64,000 nucleotides of DNA from an uncultured Campylobacter sp. (GTDB lineage Bacteria; Campylobacterota; Campylobacteria; Campylobacterales; Campylobacteraceae). Of the stretch, positions 8,403 to 17,001 are shown in pieces (position 1 is the first letter of the stretch; each line of letters starts with the position of its first letter). Below the pieces are notes generated by a model that worked only from the letters and a program-made list of their open reading frames with translations, had not been told where the DNA came from and made no database searches. The stretch is from assembly GCF_937973075.1 (NCBI RefSeq), contig NZ_CALBWL010000034.1, positions 1 to 64,000 on the forward strand, given 5' to 3'. The translations under genes were made by a program, and so were the position numbers.

Positions 8403-8756
8403 GTGAAGATCGCTTTTGCTAAAATTTCCGCATCGCCCGTGCCGTTTGAAATTTCTAGGGATGGACTTAAGCTTAGCGGAAATTTAAAACGAAAGGACTC
8501 TAAGTTTGTAGAGTGCAAGGGCGAAATTAAAGGCAAAATTCCATACATTTGCGACCGCTGCGGCAAAGAATTTGATCTTGACGTAAACGAGAGCGTAAAT
8601 TTGCTTTTAAGCGAAGGCGTTTTTAACGACGAAAGGCACGAAAGCTTGGATGTTATGGAGTTTTTCGGCGCCGAAGTTGATCTGGATGAAATTTTAAGAA
8701 GCGAAACGGAAGCTTTCAAAAGCGACTATTTTTATTGCGAAGAATGCAAGAACTAA
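8403..8756 (+). CDS. YceD/DUF177 family protein
   Basis: 117-residue protein with a GTG start nine bases after ndk. It has the DUF177 layout: an N-terminal beta region, a C-x2-C pair (ICDRCGKEF, about residues 50-53), the acidic central helix, and a second CEEC pair near the C terminus. YceD-type proteins are almost always encoded directly before rpmF, as here, and are implicated in 23S rRNA maturation or ribosomal protein supply in other bacteria and plastids; the exact role in Campylobacter is unknown. Confidence 0.85.
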   Translation: MKIAFAKISASPVPFEISRDGLKLSGNLKRKDSKFVECKGEIKGKIPYICDRCGKEFDLDVNESVNLLLSEGVFNDERHESLDVMEFFGAEVDLDEILRSETEAFKSDYFYCEECKN

Positions 8757-8774
8757 ATTTATAAAGGAGAAAAA

Positions 8775-8921
8775 ATGGCAGTTCCAAAGCGAAGAGTTAG
8801 TAAAACTCGTGCGGCGAAAAGACGCACTCACTACAAAGTGACCCTTCCGATCCCCGTCAAAGATAAAGACGGAAGCTGGAAAATTCCGCATAGAATAAAC
8901 AAAACTACGGGCGAATATTAA
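8775..8921 (+). CDS. rpmF: 50S ribosomal protein L32
   Basis: 48-residue basic protein starting [19 protein letters not shown], the L32 signature, behind a strong AAAGGAGAAAAA site. Only one Cys-free form is seen, that is, the non-zinc type. It sits in the conserved yceD-rpmF-plsX-fabH order that links ribosome synthesis to lipid synthesis. Confidence 0.97.
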   Translation: MAVPKRRVSKTRAAKRRTHYKVTLPIPVKDKDGSWKIPHRINKTTGEY

Positions 8922-8925
8922 TCCG

Positions 8926-9918
8926 ATGATTTCCGTTGCTATAGACGCGATGGGCGGTGATTTCGGCTGCGAGCCGATAATAAACGGAGTCGTAGATGCG
9001 CTGCGAGAGTGCAAATTTAATGCATTTTTGGTAGGCGACGAAGCGCAAATCAAGCCTTTTATTCCACAAGATCAAGGCTTTGAGAAATATATTACTTACG
9101 TAGCTGCAAGCGAAGTTTTCGAGATGAAAGAGGGCGCAACCGATGCTCTCAAACGCAAAGAGAGCAGTATCTTTAAAGCGGTCGATCTAGTAAAAGACGG
9201 CACATGCAAAGCTGTGGTATCCGCAGGACACAGCGGCGCTACGATGAGTCTTGCTACGCTTCGCATAGGAAGGCTCAAAGGTATCTTGCGCCCGGCGATT
9301 GCTACGCTGATGCCAAATTCCATAGGCGGTCGCACGCTTGTGCTGGATGTGGGCGCTTATGTGGATTGCAAGCCTGAGAATTTGTTTCAATTCGCGATTA
9401 TGGGCGAAGCATACGCCAAGGAGATTATGGGTTTAAACGCACCACGCATCGGCTTATTATCCAACGGCGAGGAGGATAGTAAAGGCAACGAGGTAACAAA
9501 AGAAACCTTTCATATGCTTAAGAAAATGCAAAATTTTATCGGAAATGTCGAAGGCAATCAAATTTTTGATGGCTCGGTAGACGTGGTCGTGTGCGACGGA
9601 TTTATCGGCAACATTATGCTAAAATCCAGCGAAGGCGTCGCGAGCGCTATCGGCAAACTTATTAAAAACGAAACTAAAAAATCTCCGATTGCTATCGCAG
9701 GATCTATCTTGATGAAGCGCGTCTTTAAAATTATCAAAAAAAGCACGGATTATGACGAATATGGCGGTGCGCCGCTTTTAGGCGTCAAAGAATGCGTCAT
9801 CATAAGCCATGGCAAAAGCACTCCGAAAGCCGTTAAAAACGCGATCTTTCAAGCGCTTAAATTTGCAGATTCTAAAATCAACTCCGCGATAGAAAGCGAA
9901 ATTTCTTCAAACGAATAG
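8926..9918 (+). CDS. plsX: Phosphate acyltransferase PlsX
   Basis: 330-residue enzyme that converts acyl-ACP to acyl-phosphate, the donor for PlsY in membrane phospholipid synthesis. It starts [13 protein letters not shown]; the family motifs [10 protein letters not shown] and [13 protein letters not shown] are present. It starts four bases after rpmF and is followed at eight bases by fabH. The partner PlsY is encoded in this window at 15196. Confidence 0.97.
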   Translation: MISVAIDAMGGDFGCEPIINGVVDALRECKFNAFLVGDEAQIKPFIPQDQGFEKYITYVAASEVFEMKEGATDALKRKESSIFKAVDLVKDGTCKAVVSAGHSGATMSLATLRIGRLKGILRPAIATLMPNSIGGRTLVLDVGAYVDCKPENLFQFAIMGEAYAKEIMGLNAPRIGLLSNGEEDSKGNEVTKETFHMLKKMQNFIGNVEGNQIFDGSVDVVVCDGFIGNIMLKSSEGVASAIGKLIKNETKKSPIAIAGSILMKRVFKIIKKSTDYDEYGGAPLLGVKECVIISHGKSTPKAVKNAIFQALKFADSKINSAIESEISSNE

Positions 9919-9926
9919 GAAAACGA

Positions 9927-10925
9927 ATGCAAAAAGCCTCGATGATCTCAATCGCAGCATACGCGCCGAGCGAAATTTTAACCAATTTCGATCTTGAAAA
10001 GATGGTTGAAACGAGCAATGAATGGATCGTCAAGCGAACAGGCATTCATGAGCGCCGTATCGCGAAGGGCGAGAGTACTAGTGATCTAGGCGCGAAAGCG
10101 GCGTTAAAGGCGATCGAGCGTAGCGGCTTACAAAAAAATGAGATCGATGCGATAATTTGCGCCACGATCTCGCCTGATTATTTCTGTATGCCCTCGACCG
10201 CGTGCGTCATCGCGGATAAATTGGGTTTGAGCTTTGGCATCACGGCATTTGATATAAATGCCGCCTGTACGGGTTTCATCTATCTTTTGGAGCTCGCAAA
10301 ATCCCTCATCGAAAGCGGTGCCAAAAAACACGTGTTGATAATCGGCACGGAAAAGCTAAGCTCGATAGTCGATTGGAGCGACCGCGCTACGTGCATACTC
10401 TTCGGCGACGGCGCAGGCGCTGCGGTTATCGCGGCGCGTGACGATAACGAAATCATCGACATTCATACCGCTAGCGACGGCAGCAAGGGCGATCTTCTCA
10501 TCACCGCAGCCCCGGGCAGCGTCAATCCACTCAGCCAAAAAATCATTGACGAAAAGCTAGGCTTCATGCAGATGGCCGGGCGCGAGGTCTTTAAAATAGC
10601 GGTACCGACGCTTAGTAACGATGTCGTGGAGATTTTGGCGAAAAATAAAATTTCGCCCGATCAGGTCGATCTTTTCATCCCGCATCAGGCAAATTTACGC
10701 ATTATCGAGGCGGTCAAGGCGAGACTGGAATTTAGCGACGAACAGTGCGTGCTTACGATCGGTAAATACGGTAACACGAGCTCGGCGTCGATCCCGATGG
10801 CGATAAATGATGCTTACGAGAGCGGCAGGCTCAAAAACGGCTCACTTATGCTTTTGGATGCGTTCGGCGGCGGCTTTACGTGGGGCAGCGCACTTTTGAA
10901 ATTCGGCGGCAAGAGCATAAACTAG
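9927..10925 (+). CDS. fabH: 3-oxoacyl-ACP synthase III
   Basis: 332-residue condensing enzyme that starts type II fatty acid synthesis by joining acetyl-CoA and malonyl-ACP. The catalytic triad is visible: Cys114 in INAACTGF, His in [10 protein letters not shown] and Asn in KYGNTSSAS. Last gene of the ndk-fabH run; a long spacer follows. Confidence 0.97.
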   Translation: MQKASMISIAAYAPSEILTNFDLEKMVETSNEWIVKRTGIHERRIAKGESTSDLGAKAALKAIERSGLQKNEIDAIICATISPDYFCMPSTACVIADKLGLSFGITAFDINAACTGFIYLLELAKSLIESGAKKHVLIIGTEKLSSIVDWSDRATCILFGDGAGAAVIAARDDNEIIDIHTASDGSKGDLLITAAPGSVNPLSQKIIDEKLGFMQMAGREVFKIAVPTLSNDVVEILAKNKISPDQVDLFIPHQANLRIIEAVKARLEFSDEQCVLTIGKYGNTSSASIPMAINDAYESGRLKNGSLMLLDAFGGGFTWGSALLKFGGKSIN

Positions 10926-11873
10926 CATTTTTTAAATTTCATTAATCTTTGAATTTCGCTATATTTAAGAGTTAAAATTCCAAGCTTATTTATAAAACTA
11001 ATTTCAAATTTATATTTATTCTGAGTCGGGTTTCAAAATTTTAAAATGAAGCGTTTGCAATAAAAAGCATATTATAATATTGCGTAGTTTGAGTATTGGT
11101 TTTCTGTGCGAGATTATAAAACGACATTAGTTTGAGCGCCTATCGCTTTTGACGATGGGCTTTTCAAATACAAAAGAAATCAAATATGCGATAGCTTAAA
11201 TGGGCGTTAATTTCAGCCGATTCTGCATTAACGGCTTTTATAGCTGCAAAGCTCGGTAAGTATTTTACGGCGGCGTATGTGGGATCTTTTGAGCGACCTA
11301 CACATAGGCTGTAGAATAAAATTTAAATACCAAAACGCCCACAACAGCAAGTATCAAATTGCCTTAGATTTGAAATTTAGCATAAACGCCGGTAAATTTA
11401 ATTAAATACCGCGAACGAGGCGATAAAGGATCGCTATGCCATGAGTGAATAAGCGTCGTATCTCTAATATCTATAGGGCGTTAAAAATCTCCAGCTATCT
11501 CCCGTTATACAAATATATATTATCTCTATATAGATAGCGGCGAGCCGGAGGGCGCAGCCACGCTATAGCTACAGACTGAAGCGGTCAATGCGTTTAGTTT
11601 TAGTACGAAAGCTACAGCGGTTTATAGGTTTTGATGGTAGGTCAAGCTCAATGCCATTGTAAGCATTGAAAAATTTTAGCACGAAATATCATCTCACAGT
11701 TACGGACGACAGGTATTAAAGCATATTATTAAGGCAATTTTTTATAAATTTTAAGTTCAAATTCCATTCGGATAAAATTTCGATTATTTTTTAGAAAGTG
11801 ATCTGAAATTATCTAAAATTCCTCCGCTAGCTTGGACTATCTAGAATTTTGCTCGTGCGCCAGGTTTAAAATT
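10926..11873. other. 948-base spacer without a recognisable protein gene
   Basis: All six frames are broken by stops. It holds one promoter/terminator pair that could define a small RNA (listed separately) and AT-rich inverted motifs near 11515-11545. Short stretches around 11220-11300 and 11580-11640 look faintly coding but carry stops and cannot be assigned, so decayed coding DNA is possible but unproven. Confidence 0.6.
11085..11164 (+). ncRNA. Candidate small RNA with its own promoter and terminator
   Basis: A consensus TATAAT box at 11073-11078 would start a transcript near 11085. About 55 bases on, a hairpin GCCTATCG / CGATGGGC (11138-11160, one wobble pair, 7-nt loop) ends in TTTT, as in intrinsic terminators. 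The roughly 80-nt unit lies in a non-coding spacer. I do not recognise it as a known RNA family. Confidence 0.35.
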
Positions 11874-12797
11874 TTAAATAACGTAAAATCCCAAATTCTC
11901 GTGCTTAAGGATAATTTTTCTGATCTCTTTTAGTAAGCTGAGCGAGGCTTCGATTTCGACGCGGCGGGTGCTTACGCTCTCGACATTTGCGCCTACGCCT
12001 ACGCCTTTTGCGAGGGCGTATTTGTAGATGAAATCAAACATCTCCGCACACAGCACTGTTGAACTTTGCAAAATATCGACGCTGCTTTGCAGCCGTTGCT
12101 GCAAAAAATCTGGCACCGAGATACCAAGCCACTTCATAAACTCAAGCGTCTTTAGGCTGCCGCACGGCGTGAAAGTAAAGATTATAGGCACTTTTTTGCA
12201 CTCCAAAGCGGCGTAATCATCGATAAAATCTTTGGCATTTTGCACATTATAAACCGCCTGAGTGATAAAAAATTCGCACCCGTCCGCAGTCTTCTCCGCG
12301 ATTTTTAGGTGCTCGTCGCGGCTCTTTTCATGGCGTTCAGGAATGCAGATGCCGCCTAGGCAAAGATGCGGCGCCACGAGTCGCTTGAGTTCATAGGCGT
12401 GGCTTAGATGCAGTTTGCATTCTTCGTTTTTAGAGCTCGCCCCCACGAAAACACCCAGCCCGCTTGCGGCATGTCTTAGAATTTCGCAAAATTCCGCCTC
12501 GTCGTATTTGCCTACCGCGCGGTAGATGATCGCTTCTTTATCGGTGTGTAGATACTGCGTGTAATAGCGCGCAGGATCGATCGTATGCACAAAAGGAAAG
12601 GTCCGCTCATCTTTCGTGCGCGCGCTTTCGTCTTGTAGATCGTAGATGACGATGCCGTCGCATTCGCATTCGCTTAGGCGTTGCGACCACGCCGTACCCA
12701 GGCGCTCGAGCTCGTCTTGAGAGGACGTGATTTTAGGCGGAACGATGCCGTAGAGCAAAATTCCGCTTTTTCCATTTCTAATTTTTTCTTTTAACAC
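11874..12797 (-). CDS. Methylenetetrahydrofolate reductase-like protein, atypical
   Basis: 307-residue TIM-barrel flavoprotein-like sequence of the MTHFR/MetF superfamily. Shared features are the first strand with VPPK (residues about 19-22), GGICIPERHEKS in the middle, FFITQAVYNV, and FTPCGSLKTLEFMKWLGISVP. In MetF the first strand reads FEFFPP, with the Glu acting as general acid; here it reads YGIVPP, so that Glu is absent. The activity may therefore differ from reduction of methylene-THF. The start is GTG with AAGGAATGGCAA in front. The gene stands alone, divergent from the HerA-like ATPase gene. Confidence 0.75.
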   Translation of the reverse strand: MLKEKIRNGKSGILLYGIVPPKITSSQDELERLGTAWSQRLSECECDGIVIYDLQDESARTKDERTFPFVHTIDPARYYTQYLHTDKEAIIYRAVGKYDEAEFCEILRHAASGLGVFVGASSKNEECKLHLSHAYELKRLVAPHLCLGGICIPERHEKSRDEHLKIAEKTADGCEFFITQAVYNVQNAKDFIDDYAALECKKVPIIFTFTPCGSLKTLEFMKWLGISVPDFLQQRLQSSVDILQSSTVLCAEMFDFIYKYALAKGVGVGANVESVSTRRVEIEASLSLLKEIRKIILKHENLGFYVI

Positions 12798-12855
12798 TTG
12801 CCATTCCTTGATTTTTCGCGCATTTTAGCAAATTTAAATTTAAAAATTTAAATGA

Positions 12856-12861
12856 TATAAT
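12856..12861 (+). promoter_or_regulatory. -10 box upstream of the HerA-like ATPase gene
   Basis: TATAAT (context TGATATAATGCC) 31 bases before the ATG, in the spacer between divergent genes. It probably drives the ATPase-plsY-folB run. Confidence 0.55.
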
Positions 12862-12891
12862 GCCGCGCAAATTGCAAATTTAAGGAACGCA

Positions 12892-15183
12892 ATGAAAACG
12901 CTTCAAGAAAATTTAAAGCTTTTTTATCTGGGGCTTGAAAACGGCGAGCCGTTTTTGTATAAAAACAAGGACCTAACGACGCACGCGCTTATCATAGGAA
13001 TGACTGGCAGCGGTAAAACGGGACTTGGCATCACGCTGCTAGAGGAAGCCGCGATCGATAATATCCCATCTATCATCATCGATCCGAAAGGCGATCTAAC
13101 GAATTTAGCTCTTACTTTTCCGCAGATGAGGGCTGAGGATTTTGAGCCTTATATCGATGAGGCTGAGGCGCAAAACAAAGGTCTTAGCGTGCGCGAGTAC
13201 GCCGAGCAGACGGCAACTGCTTGGCGCGAGGGGATCGAGGGCTCATATCAAGACCTGGCGCGGGTGGAGCTTTTGAAAAACAGCGCTGATTTTAGAATTT
13301 ATACGCCCAAATCAAGCGCAGGCCTTGGAATCAGCCTGCTAAGCGACTTTGAAGCGCCGAAGGGCTTAAACGAAGAGGATCTGAACAACTACGTAGGCGG
13401 CATCGCCACTAGCGTGCTAAGTCTTGCAGGGATTAGCAGCGATAATCTTAGCTCGCCGGAATTTTTGCTGATCAGCCAAATTTTAACCTATCATTTCAGC
13501 AGGGGCGAGGGGGTGAGCGTGGTGGATCTCATCGCGCAGATCGGCAATCCGCCTTTCGATAAAATCGGCGTTTTCGACGTTAATACCTTTTTTCCGAGCG
13601 ATAAGCGAATGGCGCTTGCGATGAAGATTAACGCGCTTATCGCAAGCCCGAGTTTTAAGCTTTGGTGCGAGGGCGAGCGGCTAAATATCGCCAAGATGCT
13701 ATTTGATGAAAACGGCAGGGCGAGAGCGAATATATTTTCCATCGCGCATCTAAACGACGATGAGAGGATGTTTTTCGTCACGCTGCTTTTGGGCGAGATG
13801 ATCAAATGGATGCGCACCACCAGCGGCACGAGTTCCTTGCGCGCCGTGCTTTATATGGACGAAATTTACGGCTTCTTCCCGCCAAACGGCAATCCGCCGA
13901 GCAAAACCCCGATGCTTACGCTGCTAAAGCAGGCTCGCGCTTTCGGACTTGGCTGCGTATTATCGACGCAAAACCCGGTCGATCTCGATTATAAAGGGCT
14001 TAGTAATATTGGTACGTGGTTTATCGGACGCTTGCAGACCGCGCAGGATAAAGAGCGCGTCATCAGCGGCCTAAGCGGCATCGGCTCAAATCCGATCGAT
14101 AAAAGCGTACTTATGGAGAAAATTTCAAACCTCAAAAAGCGAAATTTTTTGGTAAAAAACATCAACGAGGACGTGCTGCGGGTAATCGAGACGCGCTTTG
14201 CGCTAAGCTATCTAAAAGGCCCTTTAAGCAACGAGCAAATTTCAAATTTAATGAAAGACAAAAAGGCTGAAATTTCGTCCGTGTCGGGCGCCGCGCAAGG
14301 CGTCAAATCGGCTGGTGCCGCCAAACCCGTAGTTTCCGGTGAAATTTCGCAGCTTTACAGCTACGGCGCGAGCCTTGAGCTAAGCCCGTATCTGTACGCA
14401 AGCGCAAAGATGCGATTTTGCGACAAAGGAGTCGATTTTACGCAGCAGCGTACTTTTTTGCTTTCGCTTTCGGACGTAAGCGAAATAGATTGGAGCGAGG
14501 CCAGCACGCGAGAGGTTGCAAATTTAAGCGGACAGGAGCAAGCGGGCTCGCTCTACGGCGCGCTTCCTAGCTTCATTGCGGGAGCAAAAAATTTAAACGC
14601 TCAGCTTAAAAGCTTTAAGGAGTGGATCTACCGCAACGAAAAGTTAGAACTTTTTAGTGCGCTTGATCTGCTCTCAAAACCGGGCGAGAGCAGGGAGGAA
14701 TTTTTTGTGCGCCTAAGCGATAAGGCGAATGAAATTCTAGAAGCGAAAACCGACGAGATCGCGGCTAAATTTGAAAAGGAAAAGGCGCGCCTTGAGGATA
14801 AAATTTCGCGCGCTAGCGAAAAATACGAGAAGGAAAAGGGCGACGTGCTAAGTCGCGGCGTGGATGCGGCGCTAAACATAGGTGGAGCGATCTTAGGCGC
14901 GTTTTTAGGCCGCTCGCGCAGCGCTAGCAATATCTCTAAAGCGATCAGCGGCGCCAAGAGCGCGCATAAAATTTTAAACGAGCGCAGCGAAGCCAAAAAT
15001 GCCGAAAATAGCCTAAGCGCACTGCAAGAGGAGCTGGAGGTGCTTACGCAGAAATTTGAGGCTGAAGTGGACGCGCTAAAACAGAGCCTGGATCTGAAAA
15101 ACATTAAACTCGAAACGAAAGAAATTTCGCCGAAGAAAACCGACATCTACGACGAGAAAATTTCGCTACTTTGGAAGAGTTAA
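12892..15183 (+). CDS. HerA/VirB4-type ATPase (DUF853 family)
   Basis: 763-residue P-loop ATPase. Walker A is GMTGSGKT at residues 36-43; a Walker B-like hydrophobic stretch ending in acid (AVLYMDEIYGFFP) lies near 318-330, followed by LLKQARAFGLGCVLSTQNP, the sensor region of HerA/FtsK-like motors. The last about 180 residues are charged and coiled coil (EKEKARLEDKISRASEKYEKE). The family (YjgR/DUF853) is widespread and its role is not firmly known; no NurA partner is nearby. First gene of a run with plsY and folB. Confidence 0.85.
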   Translation: MKTLQENLKLFYLGLENGEPFLYKNKDLTTHALIIGMTGSGKTGLGITLLEEAAIDNIPSIIIDPKGDLTNLALTFPQMRAEDFEPYIDEAEAQNKGLSVREYAEQTATAWREGIEGSYQDLARVELLKNSADFRIYTPKSSAGLGISLLSDFEAPKGLNEEDLNNYVGGIATSVLSLAGISSDNLSSPEFLLISQILTYHFSRGEGVSVVDLIAQIGNPPFDKIGVFDVNTFFPSDKRMALAMKINALIASPSFKLWCEGERLNIAKMLFDENGRARANIFSIAHLNDDERMFFVTLLLGEMIKWMRTTSGTSSLRAVLYMDEIYGFFPPNGNPPSKTPMLTLLKQARAFGLGCVLSTQNPVDLDYKGLSNIGTWFIGRLQTAQDKERVISGLSGIGSNPIDKSVLMEKISNLKKRNFLVKNINEDVLRVIETRFALSYLKGPLSNEQISNLMKDKKAEISSVSGAAQGVKSAGAAKPVVSGEISQLYSYGASLELSPYLYASAKMRFCDKGVDFTQQRTFLLSLSDVSEIDWSEASTREVANLSGQEQAGSLYGALPSFIAGAKNLNAQLKSFKEWIYRNEKLELFSALDLLSKPGESREEFFVRLSDKANEILEAKTDEIAAKFEKEKARLEDKISRASEKYEKEKGDVLSRGVDAALNIGGAILGAFLGRSRSASNISKAISGAKSAHKILNERSEAKNAENSLSALQEELEVLTQKFEAEVDALKQSLDLKNIKLETKEISPKKTDIYDEKISLLWKS

Positions 15184-15195
15184 AGGGAGAATTTT

Positions 15196-15939
15196 ATGGA
15201 TAAACTTAGTGAAATTTTAAATATCGTATACGCCGCTCTCTGCGATCCTAGCTCGAAATATTTTCTAGGAGATGAGCATGGAATTCTAGGAAGCGGAATT
15301 CTTGGAATTTTATATAGGACATTTAAGGCGCCGAATTTTTGGTGCTACTTTGCTGCGTATCTGATCGCTGCGATCCCCTTTGGGCTTTTGATCGGCAGAT
15401 ACCTAGGCGGCGTGGATATCAAAAGAGAGGGCAGCGGCTCCATAGGCGCTACCAACGTCCTTCGCGTATTAAAAACTCGTGATCCGCAAAAAGCAAAAAA
15501 GCTCGCGATCCTCACGGTTGCCTGCGACGCGCTAAAGGGCGTCCTGCCGATACTGATCGCGCGGGCTTTAGGCTTTGATGAAAACGTGCTATGGAGCATG
15601 GCGGTCTTTGCAGTGCTTGGGCATTGCTTCAGCCCGTATCTAAAATTTAACGGCGGCAAGGGCATTGCGACGGGAGCCGGCGTGCTTGCTTGCTTTATTC
15701 CTATCGAGATTGTTATTGCGCTTGCCGTTTGGTTTGTAGTCGGCAAGACGGTTAAAATTTCATCCGTAGCATCGCTTGCAGCGGCGCTTGCGTTAGTCAT
15801 CGCTAGCTACGTGATCCATCCGCAGATGCCCGCGATCAACACTCATGCGCCGATCTTTCTGATAGTTTTCATCGTATTTTACAAGCACGCTCCGAATATC
15901 GCCAGGCTGCTTAAGGGCGAGGAAAAGCGCGTAGTATGA
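15196..15939 (+). CDS. plsY: Glycerol-3-phosphate acyltransferase PlsY, with extended N terminus
   Basis: Inner-membrane enzyme that uses acyl-phosphate made by PlsX to acylate glycerol-3-phosphate. The three conserved loops are present: GSGSIGATNVLR, GHCFSPYLKFNGGKGIATG and the C-terminal KHAPNIARLLKGEEKR. At 247 residues it is about 45 longer than usual. The extra part is an N-terminal segment before YLIAAIPFGLLIGRYLGG; the ribosome-binding site (AAAGGGAGAATTTT) supports the long start. The DNA of the extension contains repeated GGAATTC/GGAATTTT words like those in the spacers. It overlaps folB by four bases. Confidence 0.93.
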   Translation: MDKLSEILNIVYAALCDPSSKYFLGDEHGILGSGILGILYRTFKAPNFWCYFAAYLIAAIPFGLLIGRYLGGVDIKREGSGSIGATNVLRVLKTRDPQKAKKLAILTVACDALKGVLPILIARALGFDENVLWSMAVFAVLGHCFSPYLKFNGGKGIATGAGVLACFIPIEIVIALAVWFVVGKTVKISSVASLAAALALVIASYVIHPQMPAINTHAPIFLIVFIVFYKHAPNIARLLKGEEKRVV

Positions 15940-16253
15940 TTAAAATTTTAATTGAAAAGCTGGAATTTGGCGCGATAATCGGGACGCTGGATTTTGAGCG
16001 CAAGCGCGAGCAGCGCGTGTGGGTGTGGGCGAAGCTCGGAGCGGAGGAATTTATTGACTACGCGCGGGTTTGCGAATATATCAAAGCAGAATTCCGCGAG
16101 AAAAAATTTCGCCTCGTGGAGGACGCGCTAAGATACTTCGCGCAGGAGTTTCACTCAAAATTTCGATCGATGGATTATTTTTATATGAAAATTTTAAAGC
16201 CCGAAATTTTACAAGATGCGAGCGTCGGCGCGGAAATAGAGATAAAATTTTAA
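15936..16253 (+). CDS. folB: Dihydroneopterin aldolase
   Basis: 105-residue FolB-type enzyme of folate synthesis, which cleaves dihydroneopterin to the hydroxymethyl pterin. It shows the family start (IEKLEFGAIIGTLDFERKREQRV) and the central DYARVCEYIK stretch; Campylobacter versions are short and divergent. It starts inside the plsY stop (ATGA). Confidence 0.8.
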   Translation: MIKILIEKLEFGAIIGTLDFERKREQRVWVWAKLGAEEFIDYARVCEYIKAEFREKKFRLVEDALRYFAQEFHSKFRSMDYFYMKILKPEILQDASVGAEIEIKF

Positions 16254-16329
16254 AATTTCTTTAAAAAATCTTGAAATTTTGCTTAAAATATGTTAAAATC
16301 GCCGCAAAATTTTAAGGCAAGGAAATTAA

Positions 16330-17001
16330 ATGAGAATTTTAATAGTCGAGGACGAGGTGACTTTAAACAAGACGATAGCGGAGGGCTTGATGGAGTTCGG
16401 CTATCAGACGGATACTTCCGAGAGTTTTAAGGACGCAGAGTATTATATCGGCATTAGAAATTATGATTTGGTGCTAACCGATTGGATGCTAGCTGACGGC
16501 AACGGCATCGATCTCATCGCATTAGTTAAGCAAAAATCCGCGCGCACCTCGGTCGTCGTGCTATCTGCAAAAGACGATAAAGAAAGCGAGATCAAAGCAC
16601 TTCGCGCGGGCGCGGACGATTTTATCAAAAAACCTTTCGACTTTGATGTTTTAGTAGCGCGCCTTGAGGCTAGACTTCGCTTCGGTGGCTCAAATATCAT
16701 CAAAATCGATGATCTTATCATCGATCCGGACGAGGAAAAGATCACATATCTAGGTCAAGAGATCGAGCTTAAGGGTAAGCCGTTTGAGGTGCTAACTCAC
16801 CTAGCGCGCCACAGCGATCAGATCGTAAGCAAAGAGCAGCTATTAGATGCCATCTGGGAGGAGCCTGAGCTCGTTACGCCAAACGTCATCGAAGTCGCGA
16901 TCAATCAAATTCGACAGAAAATGGATAAGCCTCTAAATATCTCTACGATCGAGACCGTTCGCAGACGCGGATATAGATTTTGCTTTCCACAAAAAGCCTA
17001 A
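16330..17001 (+). CDS. cosR: OmpR-family response regulator CosR/HsrA type
   Basis: 223-residue regulator: receiver domain 1-120, winged-helix DNA-binding domain 125-220. The C-terminal sequence (KPFEVLTHLARH, KEQLLDAIWEEPELVTPNVIEV, TIETVRRRGYRFCFP) is that of CosR (Cj0355c) and H. pylori HsrA (HP1043), essential regulators of oxidative stress defence. C. jejuni CosR is described as an orphan with a degenerate, phosphorylation-independent receiver. Here the acidic pair Glu7-Asp8, Asp51 (LTDWML), Ser79 and Lys101 are all present, and a kinase gene overlaps the 3' end. The known CosR regulon includes peroxide defence genes, so ahpC in this window is a plausible target. Confidence 0.93.
   Translation: MRILIVEDEVTLNKTIAEGLMEFGYQTDTSESFKDAEYYIGIRNYDLVLTDWMLADGNGIDLIALVKQKSARTSVVVLSAKDDKESEIKALRAGADDFIKKPFDFDVLVARLEARLRFGGSNIIKIDDLIIDPDEEKITYLGQEIELKGKPFEVLTHLARHSDQIVSKEQLLDAIWEEPELVTPNVIEVAINQIRQKMDKPLNISTIETVRRRGYRFCFPQKA

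Noticed and set aside
11750..11790. tRNA-like T-loop sequence GTTCAAATTCC
   Set aside because: No matching acceptor, D-arm or anticodon stem around it; AT-rich chance match.
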